The position numbers and the translations under genes are program-made. A stretch of DNA of 64,000 nt from NCBI RefSeq assembly GCF_010015445.1, contig NC_053126.1, positions 14,255,669-14,319,668 of the forward strand, read 5' to 3'. This DNA is from Perca fluviatilis. Its lineage: Eukaryota > Chordata > Actinopteri > Perciformes > Percidae. The notes under the pieces are model-generated. The model was not told the origin of the DNA. It saw nothing but the letters and a program-made list of their open reading frames with translations, and searched no databases. Shown piece after piece: positions 26,701 through 37,600 of the stretch (its first letter is position 1; every line of letters begins with the position of its first letter).

Positions 26701-29500
26701 GAGTCATCAGGATCCTGATGTCATTTTACTAATTGGGTGACACACATGACACACTATTCTGATGAAACATGATGAAAATGGCGATCACTGCTCCACAGAT
26801 TTTACTTACTTTTTTTTACAGCTACTCTAACTATATTTCACACACAACAAAATTGTCTTCTCTGACTAAAACAAATAACTAAAAACTTCTATACCATCCA
26901 CACTTGTTCTGTCATTCCTTTTAAGGAAGTAAATGTATAAACACACTCATCTTCTGTTTAAAATTACAAGTAAAACAGATACTAGTTTGGTTCTTCATGG
27001 AAAGGACCATAAAGGAGTTATTCTTCATGAAAAAAAAACATATCTTTTCCCAAAAAATGATTATATGCTTACCTGATTTCCTGAACTCGTAATTGGTTTT
27101 TGAAAAGCTGGACTTGCAGTTGTAAACTTTTCACATTTTCCCATGCACGCACGCCAACAACCTGAAAGTGAAATAATTGAGCACAATGTTCTGGTCATTC
27201 TCTGAAGCTGGACGAACATGGACCCTTGTTTGCTGAACAGAAATGTTGGCTCCAGTTTATCTCTCAAGCAACATCTTCCATCAGGAGCCAATCATGTCCT
27301 GAATACTGTGTTACTCAGACAGCATCAGGACAGGATGACCATTGCCAATGGTTTGAGTCAGGCAAGATTTATTTTACATTAAGAACTCCTCCTAACAACT
27401 GTAATGTCAATGTTTTTGCTGAATGTGCTCCATAATTCCCTTCAAATCGTTTTTCTGACAGTCTGCTGCGTTTTCTTTTTGGACTCATATTTTGAAGTCT
27501 TCTGAAAAATAGAGAGAGAAAAATGAGAGACTCAGCATCCTAATATCATTTCAGTCTCAGTCATTTCAGTCATTAAGACAATTCCTTGGTTTGGATTTGG
27601 AAGACAAAGAATGTGGCTTAGTAAAGTTCCTTTCCTTGTGATCCCCCTGCTCTACTTCTCTGCTCTCCCCGAGCCATCACTAACTGGCCTCCCTTTGCCC
27701 TGTTAGGCCCTGAGGCCCTGCTGCCCTGCTTCCTCGCTCCAGGTCTGAGCCACTGTGAGCCAGTGATGGATGTGCCTCAGGGGGGCTCTCTGTGGGAGGT
27801 GGGCTCAGGGCTTCACACACTCTCCGCTGATCACTGTCAGAGGGGAGCCAGCCCTCATATTTAACCAGAGACAGCAGAGTCAGGCCTGCAGTAGGATCAC
27901 TCTCTCGCATATTGATATTTTATTTTTCTATTTTTTGCAAGTTTATATAACACAATACTGTTTCAATCAGCAGCAGCCATTTGAAGTAAAGTCACAGAAG
28001 AAGAAGAAGAAAAAGTCAGAGCAGATATAACAAAAGACATAGTAGCATAATAAACAACTTCAGACATGTTATTGTTTTAACTGCAAATTAGTGATAGTGC
28101 CAGGATTTAAAACCAGCTGCCATCATCAGTCAGTGAATTCCATGCGGTATTGTGTGTTAAAATAATGTAATTTCCCTTACAGCTGAACCCTCATTAGCAC
28201 AGTTGAGTTACAGTTTCCCACGTTCAATAAAGGCCACAGCATGTGAGTGAACTACAAGATGGCATGATAGCATTACATTTAAGCATTTTGAAACCCTAGA
28301 AATTCACTAAAAATATGTTTTAAACTCAAACCTACAAAACAGTAGTATTTTATTTGTACAGTAACAGTTATTTGAAATGTATATTTGCACTCATTGTTGC
28401 TCAGATATTATGCTAACTAGACAATTAACATCAGCTATTAAATAAATTTGTATGATAAACAACTTCTTAAGGATTATTTCTTTATAACTCTTCACAGGTT
28501 GGTGCAACACATGATGTAAAAAAATAAAGTCTGCTTCCCTTTTCAGTGCAACTCAACAAGAAATTTTGAGAGGAAGTCACACAGTGAATACTGTTCGACA
28601 ATACTAAAATATTATAAGGCCATGACATGGTTTATGATTCTATTTGGTTCATCAAAACTGTGTTTAATTGCAAGTTATCTCATCTTTTTGCTAAGTAGGT
28701 AAACCTTGACAACGTTTTGGACATACTAATATAATTATCTCTCCATTTTATTTGTGTTGCAAGAATAGTCTGAGTGTAATCTATTGTACAATGAGTTGGA
28801 GGAACTTAAAAAAAACTGTCCAGTCATCACGGTGAGATGAGGTGCAGCGGTGGGTGGCAGAGAAAGGTTCAGCCGAGTTGATGTGAGCATAGAGACGTCA
28901 TCTGTGAATGTGCCTCAAATTTCAACACAAAGCTGTAGTACCTGATTGTGTTTACACTGTCACTGATTTATTAAGGTCAGCTCTATTTCTATATTACTTG
29001 GCAAGTAATGAATAAACAATATTCAATGTCTAGTTTGTTTCTTTAAGCTGTGGTGTATACAGGCAGGGGGGAGGGGTGTGGACATACGTCTTCTCAATAG
29101 GCTGTGGTAATAATGGACCTGTGACCTCATGGTCTGAGAAGCCAGAAGAAAAACCAGTGTTCCCTGTACCACAAGTTTTTTTTTTTTTTCACTTCACATT
29201 GGTCTAATGATAACTTTATCAAACTGCTGTAGTGTGTAGCCGACAAGCTGTCTCTGATTAATGTGACTTACCTGTGGCACATTAAAAAACAATTCTTGAT
29301 TTCCACCATTTTCTGAGCATTAGTTGGATGAAGACTGTTCCAAAGTGATATATAACACCTTAATTTAACTAGTATTCTGCCAGCAGAGGGTACCTTGTCA
29401 TAATTGGTACTAATAAACCTCATTGATCTTTTTTTTTATCAAATACTACCACACAGATAATGCTGTATGCAACATGTTTATAATTAATGGCACAAGACAA
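23791..29500. other. Non-coding stretch immediately 3' of sox9b
   Basis: No gene is supported. It contains a GC-rich, CpG-bearing patch at 25240-25400, a CCAATTGGCA motif at 24567-24576, a small GAAGAAGAA run near 27998-28012 and long A/T-rich stretches (26750-27060, 28250-28700). Regulatory DNA for sox9b may lie here, but no element can be defined without comparison. Confidence 0.45.
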
Positions 29501-29530
29501 TCACATATTTCTCAGTGTTTTGTTTTTATT
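29500..29530 (-). terminator. sox9b: Candidate poly(A) signal and cleavage region of sox9b
   Basis: Minus-strand AATAAA lies at 29530-29525. About 15-35 nt further on is a GU-rich stretch (TGTGATTGTCTTGTG on the minus strand), the usual downstream element. No other minus-strand AATAAA was seen between the stop codon and this point. Confidence 0.6.
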
Positions 29531-30970
29531 GCAAACAATATAATACAAAAAGATAAGCTTTTAAGACAATGCCATGTTACCTACGGAAACTGCATTAAGG
29601 AGATGACGAGATGAGAACTAATGATAGAGAATATAAAATGAGGAACATAACGTTTTTTTCAAAGAAAAAAAAGTATCCTGTTGATTCCAACAAATTCTTT
29701 ACAAAAACAGCCACGGCTTCCATATTCATTAAATCATTTGTTAGAAAGAAAAAAAGAGAAAACTTCCAGTTTTTTCTTTTTTTTAGAGAAAGACTCATTG
29801 TGTACAGTAAGTAATCTGTACATAACTAAACTTTTATACGAAAACATTTACAAATGATAAATAAACAAATTTGTACCACATATGACAGCAAACTATTCCA
29901 CCATCTCAGTTAGCTGCTGCTGAATTAAAAAGGTAATTCCAAATAGTTATTTTCAAATAAAATTAATGCTAAAGAATAAATTAAGAAAAAGGTTAGGAAA
30001 AAGGACGGGGCTGTAGGAATGATAGAAGCACGGCCAGACTTAGACCTGCTGGCTGCTGAGGAGAATCAGGTCAGAGGTCACTTCCTGCATCTCCTCCAGC
30101 AGGAAGTCAGAACTATGCTGTGGTTTCGACACTGCAATGCCAGTGGAAGGAGCCTCTCCACTGTGGCTCCAGAGGCACCAATGGTATCAAGGCAGTACCC
30201 AGATAAAAGCAAGCATTGCTCAGTTACATCTAGCAACACGGTAAGGCCCCTATAGAATTACATGACACCTGCTATTGCGTTTCCAGCACAATCATTTGAG
30301 CTAAAGCAAACAACAAGAAGTAGAATATTTGACTAATTCACTGACGACACGGTCATATCATGGCCAAAAATTCAAATCTATTTTGAACCTGCATTGCTCA
30401 ATTCTTGCATCTCATGAGAATTACAATAAAATATGTACAGTACAAAAGTTCAATACAGAATGTAGGCTGTAAGGTACTATAAGACGGCAGTGTCAGACGT
30501 TTCTTACTTCTGTACACAAATACATTAGTGAGAAGTAAGGCCACTGAGGGTGTTTTTACCCAGCTTTCCAGCTCCTTTAAATGGGTTAAACCTTCAAATT
30601 GTGATGATGAGGATGCTAATGACACTGATTATGATGATGATGATGATGTTGTTGATGATGTTGATGATGATGACAAGAGCAGAACACATACACAGTACAT
30701 ACTAAAATATTTATAACCAGTATGTCCTCACAGAGGATTAAACTTTTTTTAAACATTATATCTAAAAAAATATAATCACAATTCCAACCAATACAAAAGG
30801 CACTGTTGTGAGCCAATCCAAAGATATATTTTCAGTACTATAAAAAAGTCATTGTCATGTTTTTCTGTTGGCAATGAAAGGTGTGTGGCATGGTGGCACA
30901 AAGGGCACCAGGCAGAAAAAAGTCTATGCATGGGATTGGTGTTGTAGAGTCAGTGCTGAGGGCCGTCTCC
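29510..30970 (-). other. sox9b: sox9b 3' UTR (predicted)
   Basis: Runs from the TGA to the first good minus-strand AATAAA at 29530-29525, about 1.46 kb. I recall mammalian SOX9 3' UTRs being of similar order. It contains a GAT/CAT-rich trinucleotide block (30602-30674), a GC-richer patch at 30020-30250 and A/T-rich segments. No coding potential is seen. The extent is inferred from signals only; transcript data would settle it. Confidence 0.7.
30602..30674. repeat. GAT/TGA trinucleotide repeat in the sox9b 3' UTR
   Basis: About 70 bp of imperfect GAT/GTT triplets on the plus strand (ATC/AAC in the transcript). It lies roughly 300-370 nt after the stop codon. Confidence 0.9.
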
Positions 30971-31734
30971 TCATGGCCTGGAGAGCTGTGTGTAAATGGG
31001 CTGCTGCTCCCAATGCTGCGGACTGTGGGTCTGGGGAACAGAGGGCACCCCGGTGGTGTCAGCGATCGGAGTGTACATCGGCCTCTGGCTGGGGCTCATG
31101 TAGCTGAAGGTGGAGTACAGGCCGGAGCTTTGGCCAGCTGCGTGGCTGTAGTAGGAGTTGGCACCACCTTGGTGGTCTGAATAGTCATACTGTGCTCTTG
31201 TGATGGAGGGGTAAGAGGAGCTGCTGTAGTGCTGCAGGTTGAAGGACCCATAGGTGACGTGCTGTGGGGAGCCCTGCTGCTCACTGTAGTGGCTGGGACT
31301 CAGCTGCTCTGTCTTGATTTGGGTGGTTCTCTGCTGACCCTGCTGGCCTTGCTCTCCTCCTCCACCCAGGGTTGTCAGAGAGTGCTGCTGCTGCTGCTGC
31401 TTGGACATCCAGGCGTGGGCCCCAACATTGGCCACCTGGCTGACTGAGGAGCTGCTGATGCCGTAGCCGCTGGTGTAGCCAGCCTGGGCCGCTCCGGGCA
31501 CCCCAGCATGGCTGTGTGGAGGCAGGTACTGATCAAACTCATCGACATCAAAGCTCCCCATGTTGGAGATGACCTCGCTGCTCAGCTCGCCAATGTCCAC
31601 AGCTCCAAAGTCGATGTTGAGCTGGCGACTGGTGCCCTCCTGCATGGGGCGCCCCTCGCGCTTCAAATCAGCTTTGCTAGAGTGGAGGTCTGTCTTGGGG
31701 GTGGTTGGGGGTGTTGGTGGGCCCTGGGACTGAC
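30971..31734 (-). CDS. sox9b: sox9b coding exon 3 with stop
   Basis: Encodes the last two bases of Gly226 through residue 479, with the TGA at 30973-30971. It opens with [15 protein letters not shown], then the K2-type activation region ([11 protein letters not shown] ... FDQYLPP), a Ser/Gly-rich linker, KQQQQQH at 337-343, a Gly/Gln stretch, [11 protein letters not shown] around the SUMO-type lysine 366, and the Ser/Tyr/Gln-rich C-terminal activation domain ending YTQLSRP. The polyglutamine run is a CTG/CAG codon repeat (plus strand about 31384-31402) and may vary in length between individuals. Confidence 0.96.
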
Positions 31735-33151
31735 CTGGTTAGAGGAAAGGCAGAGTTAGCCTCACAGTTAAAATCAAATTTATCTGCATGAAGGACTGGT
31801 GATGGAGTGAAATAGCAGTGCAAATGTAAATGCTTCAGGAGGAGGAGTTTGTTGGCACTATAGTGACAGGTGTATCTGCGTGATGGCTTGTAAAACCCAC
31901 TAATCATTAACCATTAACAGGTGTCTGTTCAAGGACCTAGAGGCTTCTAATTGATTTCTACAGTCAGTGCCACAATGAGTCACGTTTGAAAAAAAAAATT
32001 CTAGAAAATTGCTTTTATTTTTCTATACTTTTTTTTTTAATTTCATGTCTGGATTTATTTTCTTACCTGAGTGCTCTCCTGGAGAATGCACCTCGCCCAA
32101 ACTAGACGCTGGAGAATCGGCCTGCTGCAGCGCCTTGAAGATCGCATTTGGAGAGATGTGGGTTTGCTCGCCGTCCTCGGGGTCGTTTTGCCCGTTCTTG
32201 ACAGATTTTCTCCTCCTTGGCTGATATTTGTAGTCGGGGTGGTCCTTCTTATGCTGCACTCTCAAACGCTCAGCTTCTTCCACAAACGGGCGCTTCTCTA
32301 CTTCGTTGAGCAATCTGAAAAGACCACAGAGAATTGTACATTCACATTAAAATGCATTCAATTAACAACAAGCACATGGCACGTTTGATTACTTATTGCA
32401 GATGTTTAATTTATTGAATTATTGCATTCATTATTTTATAACCAACAATTAACTAGAAGCAGCTAAACAAAGTCTGGTTATACCACTTCTTCTGTGCATG
32501 CATTCGGACATAATCAAAAATCACAATGGAAAAGAAATCTGTAGTCTAATAGAGATAAATGCAATTAATAATACAAATGAAATGCATTAGTCAAATAAAT
32601 TCCCACACTGTAGAGCTCTACGTGAAACAGCAGGCAGGTGGCGCATGTGAAGAAATAGCGCGCTGCGCACAACGGCTCGTAAAACGCACTGCAATAGTGA
32701 CTGAGATTGCAAAGCGAACCTACCTCCAAAGTTTGCCCAGGGTTTTGCTGAGTTCCGCGTTGTGCAGATGCGGGTATTGATCGGCCAGCTTCCTCCGTGC
32801 AGCTTGAGCCCAGACCATGAATGCGTTCATGGGTCTTTTGACGTGAGGTTTACTTTTACTTGAGCCGTTAACGCGCACCGGCATGGGCACCAGCGTCCAG
32901 TCGTAACCCTTCAACACCTGGGACACCGCATCTCTGATACACACGGGGAACTTTTCTTCTTCGCCTTCCTTCTTGTAGTCTGGACCCAAGAGGAGGTGGT
33001 TGTCGGACGGCCGGGTGTTCTCAGTGTCCGAACCGGACCCGGATGGGCACGGCGAGCCTGCGGAGTCCTCAGACATGCTGGGACTGGGAGCGTCAGAGTG
33101 ACACTTCTCCTGTTCTTCTGTCATCTTTAGGTAAGCGTCAAGGAGATTCAT
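30971..33151 (-). CDS. sox9b: SOX9 transcription factor, complete CDS in three exons (likely paralogue sox9b)
   Basis: Coding exons are 33151-32724, 32314-32067 and 31734-30971, joining to 1440 nt (479 residues plus TGA). SOX9 is a nuclear SoxE factor that binds AACAAT-like sites through its HMG box and drives chondrocyte, gonad, neural crest and other programmes. Visible domains: N-terminus [17 protein letters not shown]; SoxE dimerisation region about 64-95 ([18 protein letters not shown]); HMG box about 103-173, with [10 protein letters not shown] and a trailing basic PRRRKS at 175-180; K2-type transactivation region about 264-300 ([18 protein letters not shown]); five Gln at 338-342; SUMO-type IKTE at 365-368; C-terminal transactivation tail ending [19 protein letters not shown]. 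Human SOX9 is 509 aa; the difference fits the absence of a mammalian-type Pro/Gln/Ala tract. Intron positions and phases look like those of human SOX9. Nothing is truncated. The SOX9 call is very firm. The b-paralogue call rests on remembered fish sequences and is less certain. Confidence 0.97.
31735..32066 (-). other. sox9b: sox9b intron 2 (332 bp)
   Basis: Donor GTAAGA at 32066 and acceptor CTAACCAG ending at 31735. It is phase 1 and splits Gly226 (G|GT) just before [15 protein letters not shown], as in other SOX9 genes. It is A/T rich, with a T run (plus strand) at 32031-32038 and an A run (plus strand) at 31990-31999. Confidence 0.93.
32067..32314 (-). CDS. sox9b: sox9b coding exon 2
   Basis: Encodes the last base of Arg143, residues 144-225, and the first base of Gly226. 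It starts at TTTCAG|ATTGCTCAAC and reads [20 protein letters not shown], the second half of the HMG box. [10 protein letters not shown] follows, a basic nuclear-localisation stretch with the PKA-type RRKS serine at 180, then [18 protein letters not shown]. It ends CACTCAG|GTAAGA, a strong donor at 32066-32065. The first codon of the second half is TTG (Leu), not a start. Confidence 0.96.
32315..32723 (-). other. sox9b: sox9b intron 1 (409 bp)
   Basis: GT donor at 32723-32722 (GTAGGT) and AG acceptor at 32316-32315 (TTTCAG). It is a phase 2 intron inside the HMG box codons, a position shared with other vertebrate SOX9 genes. It is much shorter than I remember for mammals. Apart from a CpG-bearing stretch near 32640-32690, it holds nothing I recognise. 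Confidence 0.93.
32724..33151 (-). CDS. sox9b: sox9b coding exon 1
   Basis: Encodes residues 1-142 and the first two bases of codon 143. The ATG at 33151-33149 begins the family-typical [10 protein letters not shown]. The exon ends at TTTGGAG|GTAGGT, so the donor GT is at 32723-32722 and the interrupted codon is AG|A (Arg143). This splits the HMG box after GKLW. The start context is weak: the base at -3 is C. It is still chosen because the N-terminus matches SOX9 exactly and no ATG lies upstream in the leader. Confidence 0.96.
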
Positions 33152-33420
33152 GCGAAAAAATTAAAGAACAGCTTCTCGCAGTAAAAAAAAAAAGGAGAAA
33201 ATCCTTCTTTCTAAATCCAAGCGCTGTGCCCAAAGACTGAGGGCGCACAGCTTGACCGGCAAACTTGAATCCTTTTAAATAAAAAAAATGTCAAAATAAA
33301 AGTGTGTGAAGCTCCTTCGACTTTTCACAATTTCGCGGATAAGAAGGCAAATTGCAAGTGATCGCGTTCTGATGCTCAACTTTGCAACTGTGACTTTTAC
33401 TCTTGGAGGATTGCTGAAGA
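33152..33420 (-). other. sox9b: sox9b 5' UTR (predicted)
   Basis: Leader between the start codon and the TSS predicted from the TATA-like box, about 270 nt. It has no ATG in any minus-strand frame (no CAT on the plus strand from 33152 to 33429), consistent with a scanned leader. It carries short A/T homopolymers (plus-strand A runs near 33183-33193 and 33280-33288). Confidence 0.6.
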
Positions 33421-33560
33421 GTAGAGACACATTGAGGCGATGCCTGGATTTATGTTTGACGGCAAGGAAATGATTGGGCGAAACTTTTGGTAGGCGGAGA
33501 CGTAATATGACTCTGCTCTGAAGAACTCTTGCAGTCAACAACAGCGAAAACCCAGCGCGA
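33421..33560 (-). promoter_or_regulatory. sox9b: sox9b core promoter (CCAAT and TATA-like boxes)
   Basis: On the minus strand a CCAAT box (plus ATTGG, 33473-33477, within CGCCCAATCA) sits about 20 nt upstream of CATAAAT (plus 33448-33454). A TSS about 25-30 nt beyond would fall near 33420. A TACGTC CRE-like half site and a CCGCC GC-box-like motif lie just upstream (plus 33494-33506). From memory, mammalian SOX9 proximal promoters use CCAAT and CRE-type elements. No mapped TSS is available here. Confidence 0.6.
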
Positions 33561-34538
33561 GTAAAAAATGTGTTTTCCCCCTTATAATCTTTGGTTTCAT
33601 TTCAAATTAAGGTATAACTTAAAGTTTAATAAGTTACTTAAAATATAAATAGTACACATTCTGAGAAAGAAAATGGAAGAAGGGCCATACAAAACTACAA
33701 AATGTTTCATTAATGTGACGCATTTTAATATTCTATCAAGGGAAATAAAACAATATACCATCCTATGCTTTTTATTTGATTACAGACACAAAATCCGTAT
33801 CATCAACATTACAATATTTAGGTCTAATCCTCATAAGTGCCCAAAAAATAACATTCAAATTGCAGTCTATAGTTCTTTATTATAGCCTACTTTTTATATA
33901 GCCTACTTTATTTCTTTTATTTTAATTTCGCATCAATTGCAGGCTCATTTGCATACAACTTGTCCCCAGATTGACAGACCCCTTGCTTTGTCAACTAAAA
34001 GTCTAAAAATCTTTGTGTTTAAGTTTCTTCTCCGCGGGCAATAGTCAGCTGCTTGGATGAGATATTTATGGCATACACTGGTTGATTGATTTATAAATAA
34101 GAGCAGTTCTCACTTGTAAACTGCTGACGTTTTTAATCGCATATTTTATAACTTTGGTTTCAATCTGAATAAATGTGGGCAGCTGTGTTGTAGTTGCACA
34201 GACCGTTTGCTGAGCCGCATCCCTCAGTCGTGTGTCAGCTCTGCACAGTGACCGCATGGACCAATAGGGGGAGACAGAGGTCCAGAAACTTGAGAGGAAG
34301 CCTCGCAACTGTGTGCAGGGGCTGCAATGATTAAGACAAATTAAGAGGGTTATCCAAAACATATTTCAAAATTTAGGTTCCCTACATTTATATTTTAGGC
34401 CTTCCGCTTTCTGGCAGACAATTTATTGGTAATAGACCAGATTACAAAACATGTCTCATTAAAAATGCTTCTTATCCCAAAGAATCAACAAGGGACATGT
34501 ATCTCCTTTTCATCCATGATGTCATTACATAAACAGGG

Positions 34539-34542
<4 letters not shown>
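33560..34542. other. sox9b proximal upstream flank
   Basis: No gene. It is A/T rich at 33560-33940. An octamer ATTTGCAT (33947-33954) is followed by TGACAG (33972-33977). A GC-richer patch at 34195-34330 contains CCAAT (34260-34264). There is a short local duplication of TATAGCCTACTTT around 33882-33910. This is plausible proximal regulatory DNA, but conservation cannot be judged from one sequence. Confidence 0.4.
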
Positions 34543-34602
<60 letters not shown>

Positions 34603-34619
34603 TGTGTGTGTGTGTGTGT
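34543..34619. repeat. (GT)n microsatellite about 1.1 kb upstream of sox9b
   Basis: About 77 bp of GT with one GTAT interruption near 34595. Confidence 0.98.
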
Positions 34620-37600
34620 TTTATAAAAAAGGCTCTTTTGATTCTTGATTTAATTTACTGGTTATGATTTGTGATTTCTAATTTGCAAATGGTTATGCAA
34701 TTTTAATATTGCTTGCTATTCTTAATGGATCCATGCAAATAATAACAATAACAATGATAATAACAGTAATGCTTATAATTATAACGATGATGATCATGAT
34801 GGTATTAATTTAACAATAATATACAAGTGCATGAACACATTCATTATGAAAATTATATTTTATACATATAAAGTTTTCTTCAGTGAACAAAAACAATGTT
34901 AAATATAAATTCTGTGGAAAACGTGAATCAAGACAAACATGTCTCAACACTAAAATGTACTTTGCTGGATTTTTTTACAACACTTGTTTTTTTCGGTGGA
35001 CAAAGAACACTTTGTTGAGAGAGTTCAGCCTCTATAATCCACGTATTCAATTTTAGAAACCAAATCCGACTATGAGCCGACATATATTCAAGACAAGATT
35101 GAAAGTTTTCTATTTTTAGCACAAGTTATGATTTAGTAATAAATTAGTCCAAGTACAGCAATTTTATCAGCTATACATAAATCTGTAATCATTAGGAAAA
35201 CCAAGACGCTCACACATTGAATGTTGCTTTGAAATTCAACGTATTTGTCACACTTATTTCATAAAGTAGGCTGCTAATAATGTAAAATCCGGTCCAATCC
35301 ACTCCCTTATTAAATGTAATAAAAAAGCTGATGAGCTACGACTTGTAGAAAGTTGTAGATGAAGATTGTGTTGAATGATCTGCAAAATTTAAAGAACATA
35401 TGCCTAATATAAATATTTTGTTAACATGAGTAACATTTTATCATATATTTACTTCTGTTGTAGAATGTTTGTTCAGTAATTGTCTTTGTCGGTAGACAGT
35501 GCCTTACATTGCTAAAAATCAATATTTTGCTATGAATATCATCTTTCTCTATAAAGAGAGCAGTGGTTTAAGGTTTCCTGTTAAAGCCTTTCAGTCTTTC
35601 TTAACCCTGGCATTTTCATTAAAAACAGCCTAATATAACCCTTGTCTTATGGGTTGACTAGAGGCAGACTGCCCTGTCAACTTCTCTGCATTCAACTAGA
35701 TAACATACAATTTCGAATTGTTCTTTCAACGTTTATGTTGGTGAGAAACAGAGTGGATTGGAAAAACTAAAGAGGTGTATGTTGTTTTTGTTTCATGGGC
35801 AGCTAATAGGTATAATTATGTTGACTTTGTAACACTTGAAAGTAACCTGATTCTCTGTACTTGGACCGAAATCCTTGATCCATTTCCCTCAATAAAGTGT
35901 AACTTCTGAGATGCCTCTCAGGGTTGCAAGATCACGTTACGCAGCAATACTGACAGTCAAATGGTACTCGTATGTTTTGTTAGTACAGTACAAAACAACA
36001 TACTACGTCTCATTAGAGGATACATATTTGATGTCATTTTCAGTTTTTGAGCTGAGCTTCTGCCATTTGAGATTGTTGAGCTCGAGAGGTGACTGATCGC
36101 AATATGCAGAGGAGGAAACCCAGTGATGGCTAACACAGAGGCATCAAAGGTGTGGTCGGGCATGTTCGCGCCCCCGCAGTGCTGACTGCACAGGGTTTGA
36201 GGTGCCCTGCAGACTGACTTACGGTCGATCAAGGGGTGGGTGCACAGATCCTTAGGGCCAGGCTCACAGCTTACATGGAATACCTGCCTGCAGGTCTTGG
36301 GAAACTTCTCAGCTTGACTTCGAGCCATGGCGTCAAAATTTTGAGGCAAACACTGTGGGTAAACTGCCAAATCATGTCTTCCATCTCTCCTAGCTCTCTC
36401 AGATTCCACTGCAAATGTTTGAGCAGACCGCCCCTCTCTTTTTTTTTTTTACTTTTTGTGTCGCATGTGTGTGTGGGTGTGTTAGTACAGTATGAGTCTT
36501 TGCGTTGTTGCCTTTGAAGAGTGTTTGTAAAAAACAATTGACTCAAAACAGGAATCCAGCATATGTTATATGTTTTTCTTTTGTATTTATTTTATTACAG
36601 AACATGTTTGATTAAAGTGCACTGTGCAAATAATTTATAGAATTTCAACCAAAAACAATAGTTAGTTAAAATGTTCATATCATCACTATGGGAACCATTC
36701 CCTAGGCTGTGCGGAGACCTTTTAAAATGCTGAGATCCATTAGGCATGTTGCAATAGCAAGAAGTGCATTAACACAATTTGCCTATATTATCTACCATAA
36801 GATTTAAAAGACATCGCAGAGTGATGGTGTGGAAGAGGTAGTGGAGGCAGAGGTGGCTTCAACCACTCACAACCGACATAACACCTGTCTGAGACTTTCC
36901 GCAACTAGTGCCAACTGCCCTAGACATGACAGAAAATTGCAAGATGGAGAACTGAGAAAATCCTGTCAGCGAACCATCTCTACTTTTCCGGTTGCTTCCA
37001 CAGTTGGTTCCCAATCAAAATGGCAGTTTTTTAAAAATGTTTTATTCTGGAAAAGTTGGTTGCAAAAGTTTACCCTTGCCTACTGTCAGCCAAGGTCTCG
37101 TGGGGATGGATGCGCTGCCTCCGGTGTTTGCCTAACCAGATCTGAGCGCTTTGGCCACGGGCAACTGTTGACACATGGCATTTTGCAAATGGTAAAGTTT
37201 AAACAGGACTTATCAAGGCCCTGACACCCTCAGAAGGATGGGCTTATATTCCCTGCTCTGACTTTCTCACACCTCCCTGATATTCCACGCAGAACCACTA
37301 CAGCCTCCAGTGGCTTTACCAGTAAAACTGAGAGGTTAAACCATGCAGACAGTTGGAAATTGCAGGTTTCTTGTAAATGAACACAAAGTTTATTTTCAGA
37401 TCACATATTTTGAGATTGATTAATTATACATTTATTTGCAAACACGGATATATACTAAGAAAAATGCAACACAGCAATAAAGTATTAGTTTTGAATGATA
37501 TTCTGCATACAAGCTGCGTTTCAAATTGATAACCAATTCATTGACCTGGCAGTTGCCACCTCCATCATCATGTCAGATAACATATTAAATAGCTCAGCTA

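Noticed and set aside
30971..31666. A separate 231-codon gene on the minus strand
   Set aside because: It is simply the in-frame body of sox9b exon 3; the apparent start is a TTG leucine codon within the SOX9 sequence.
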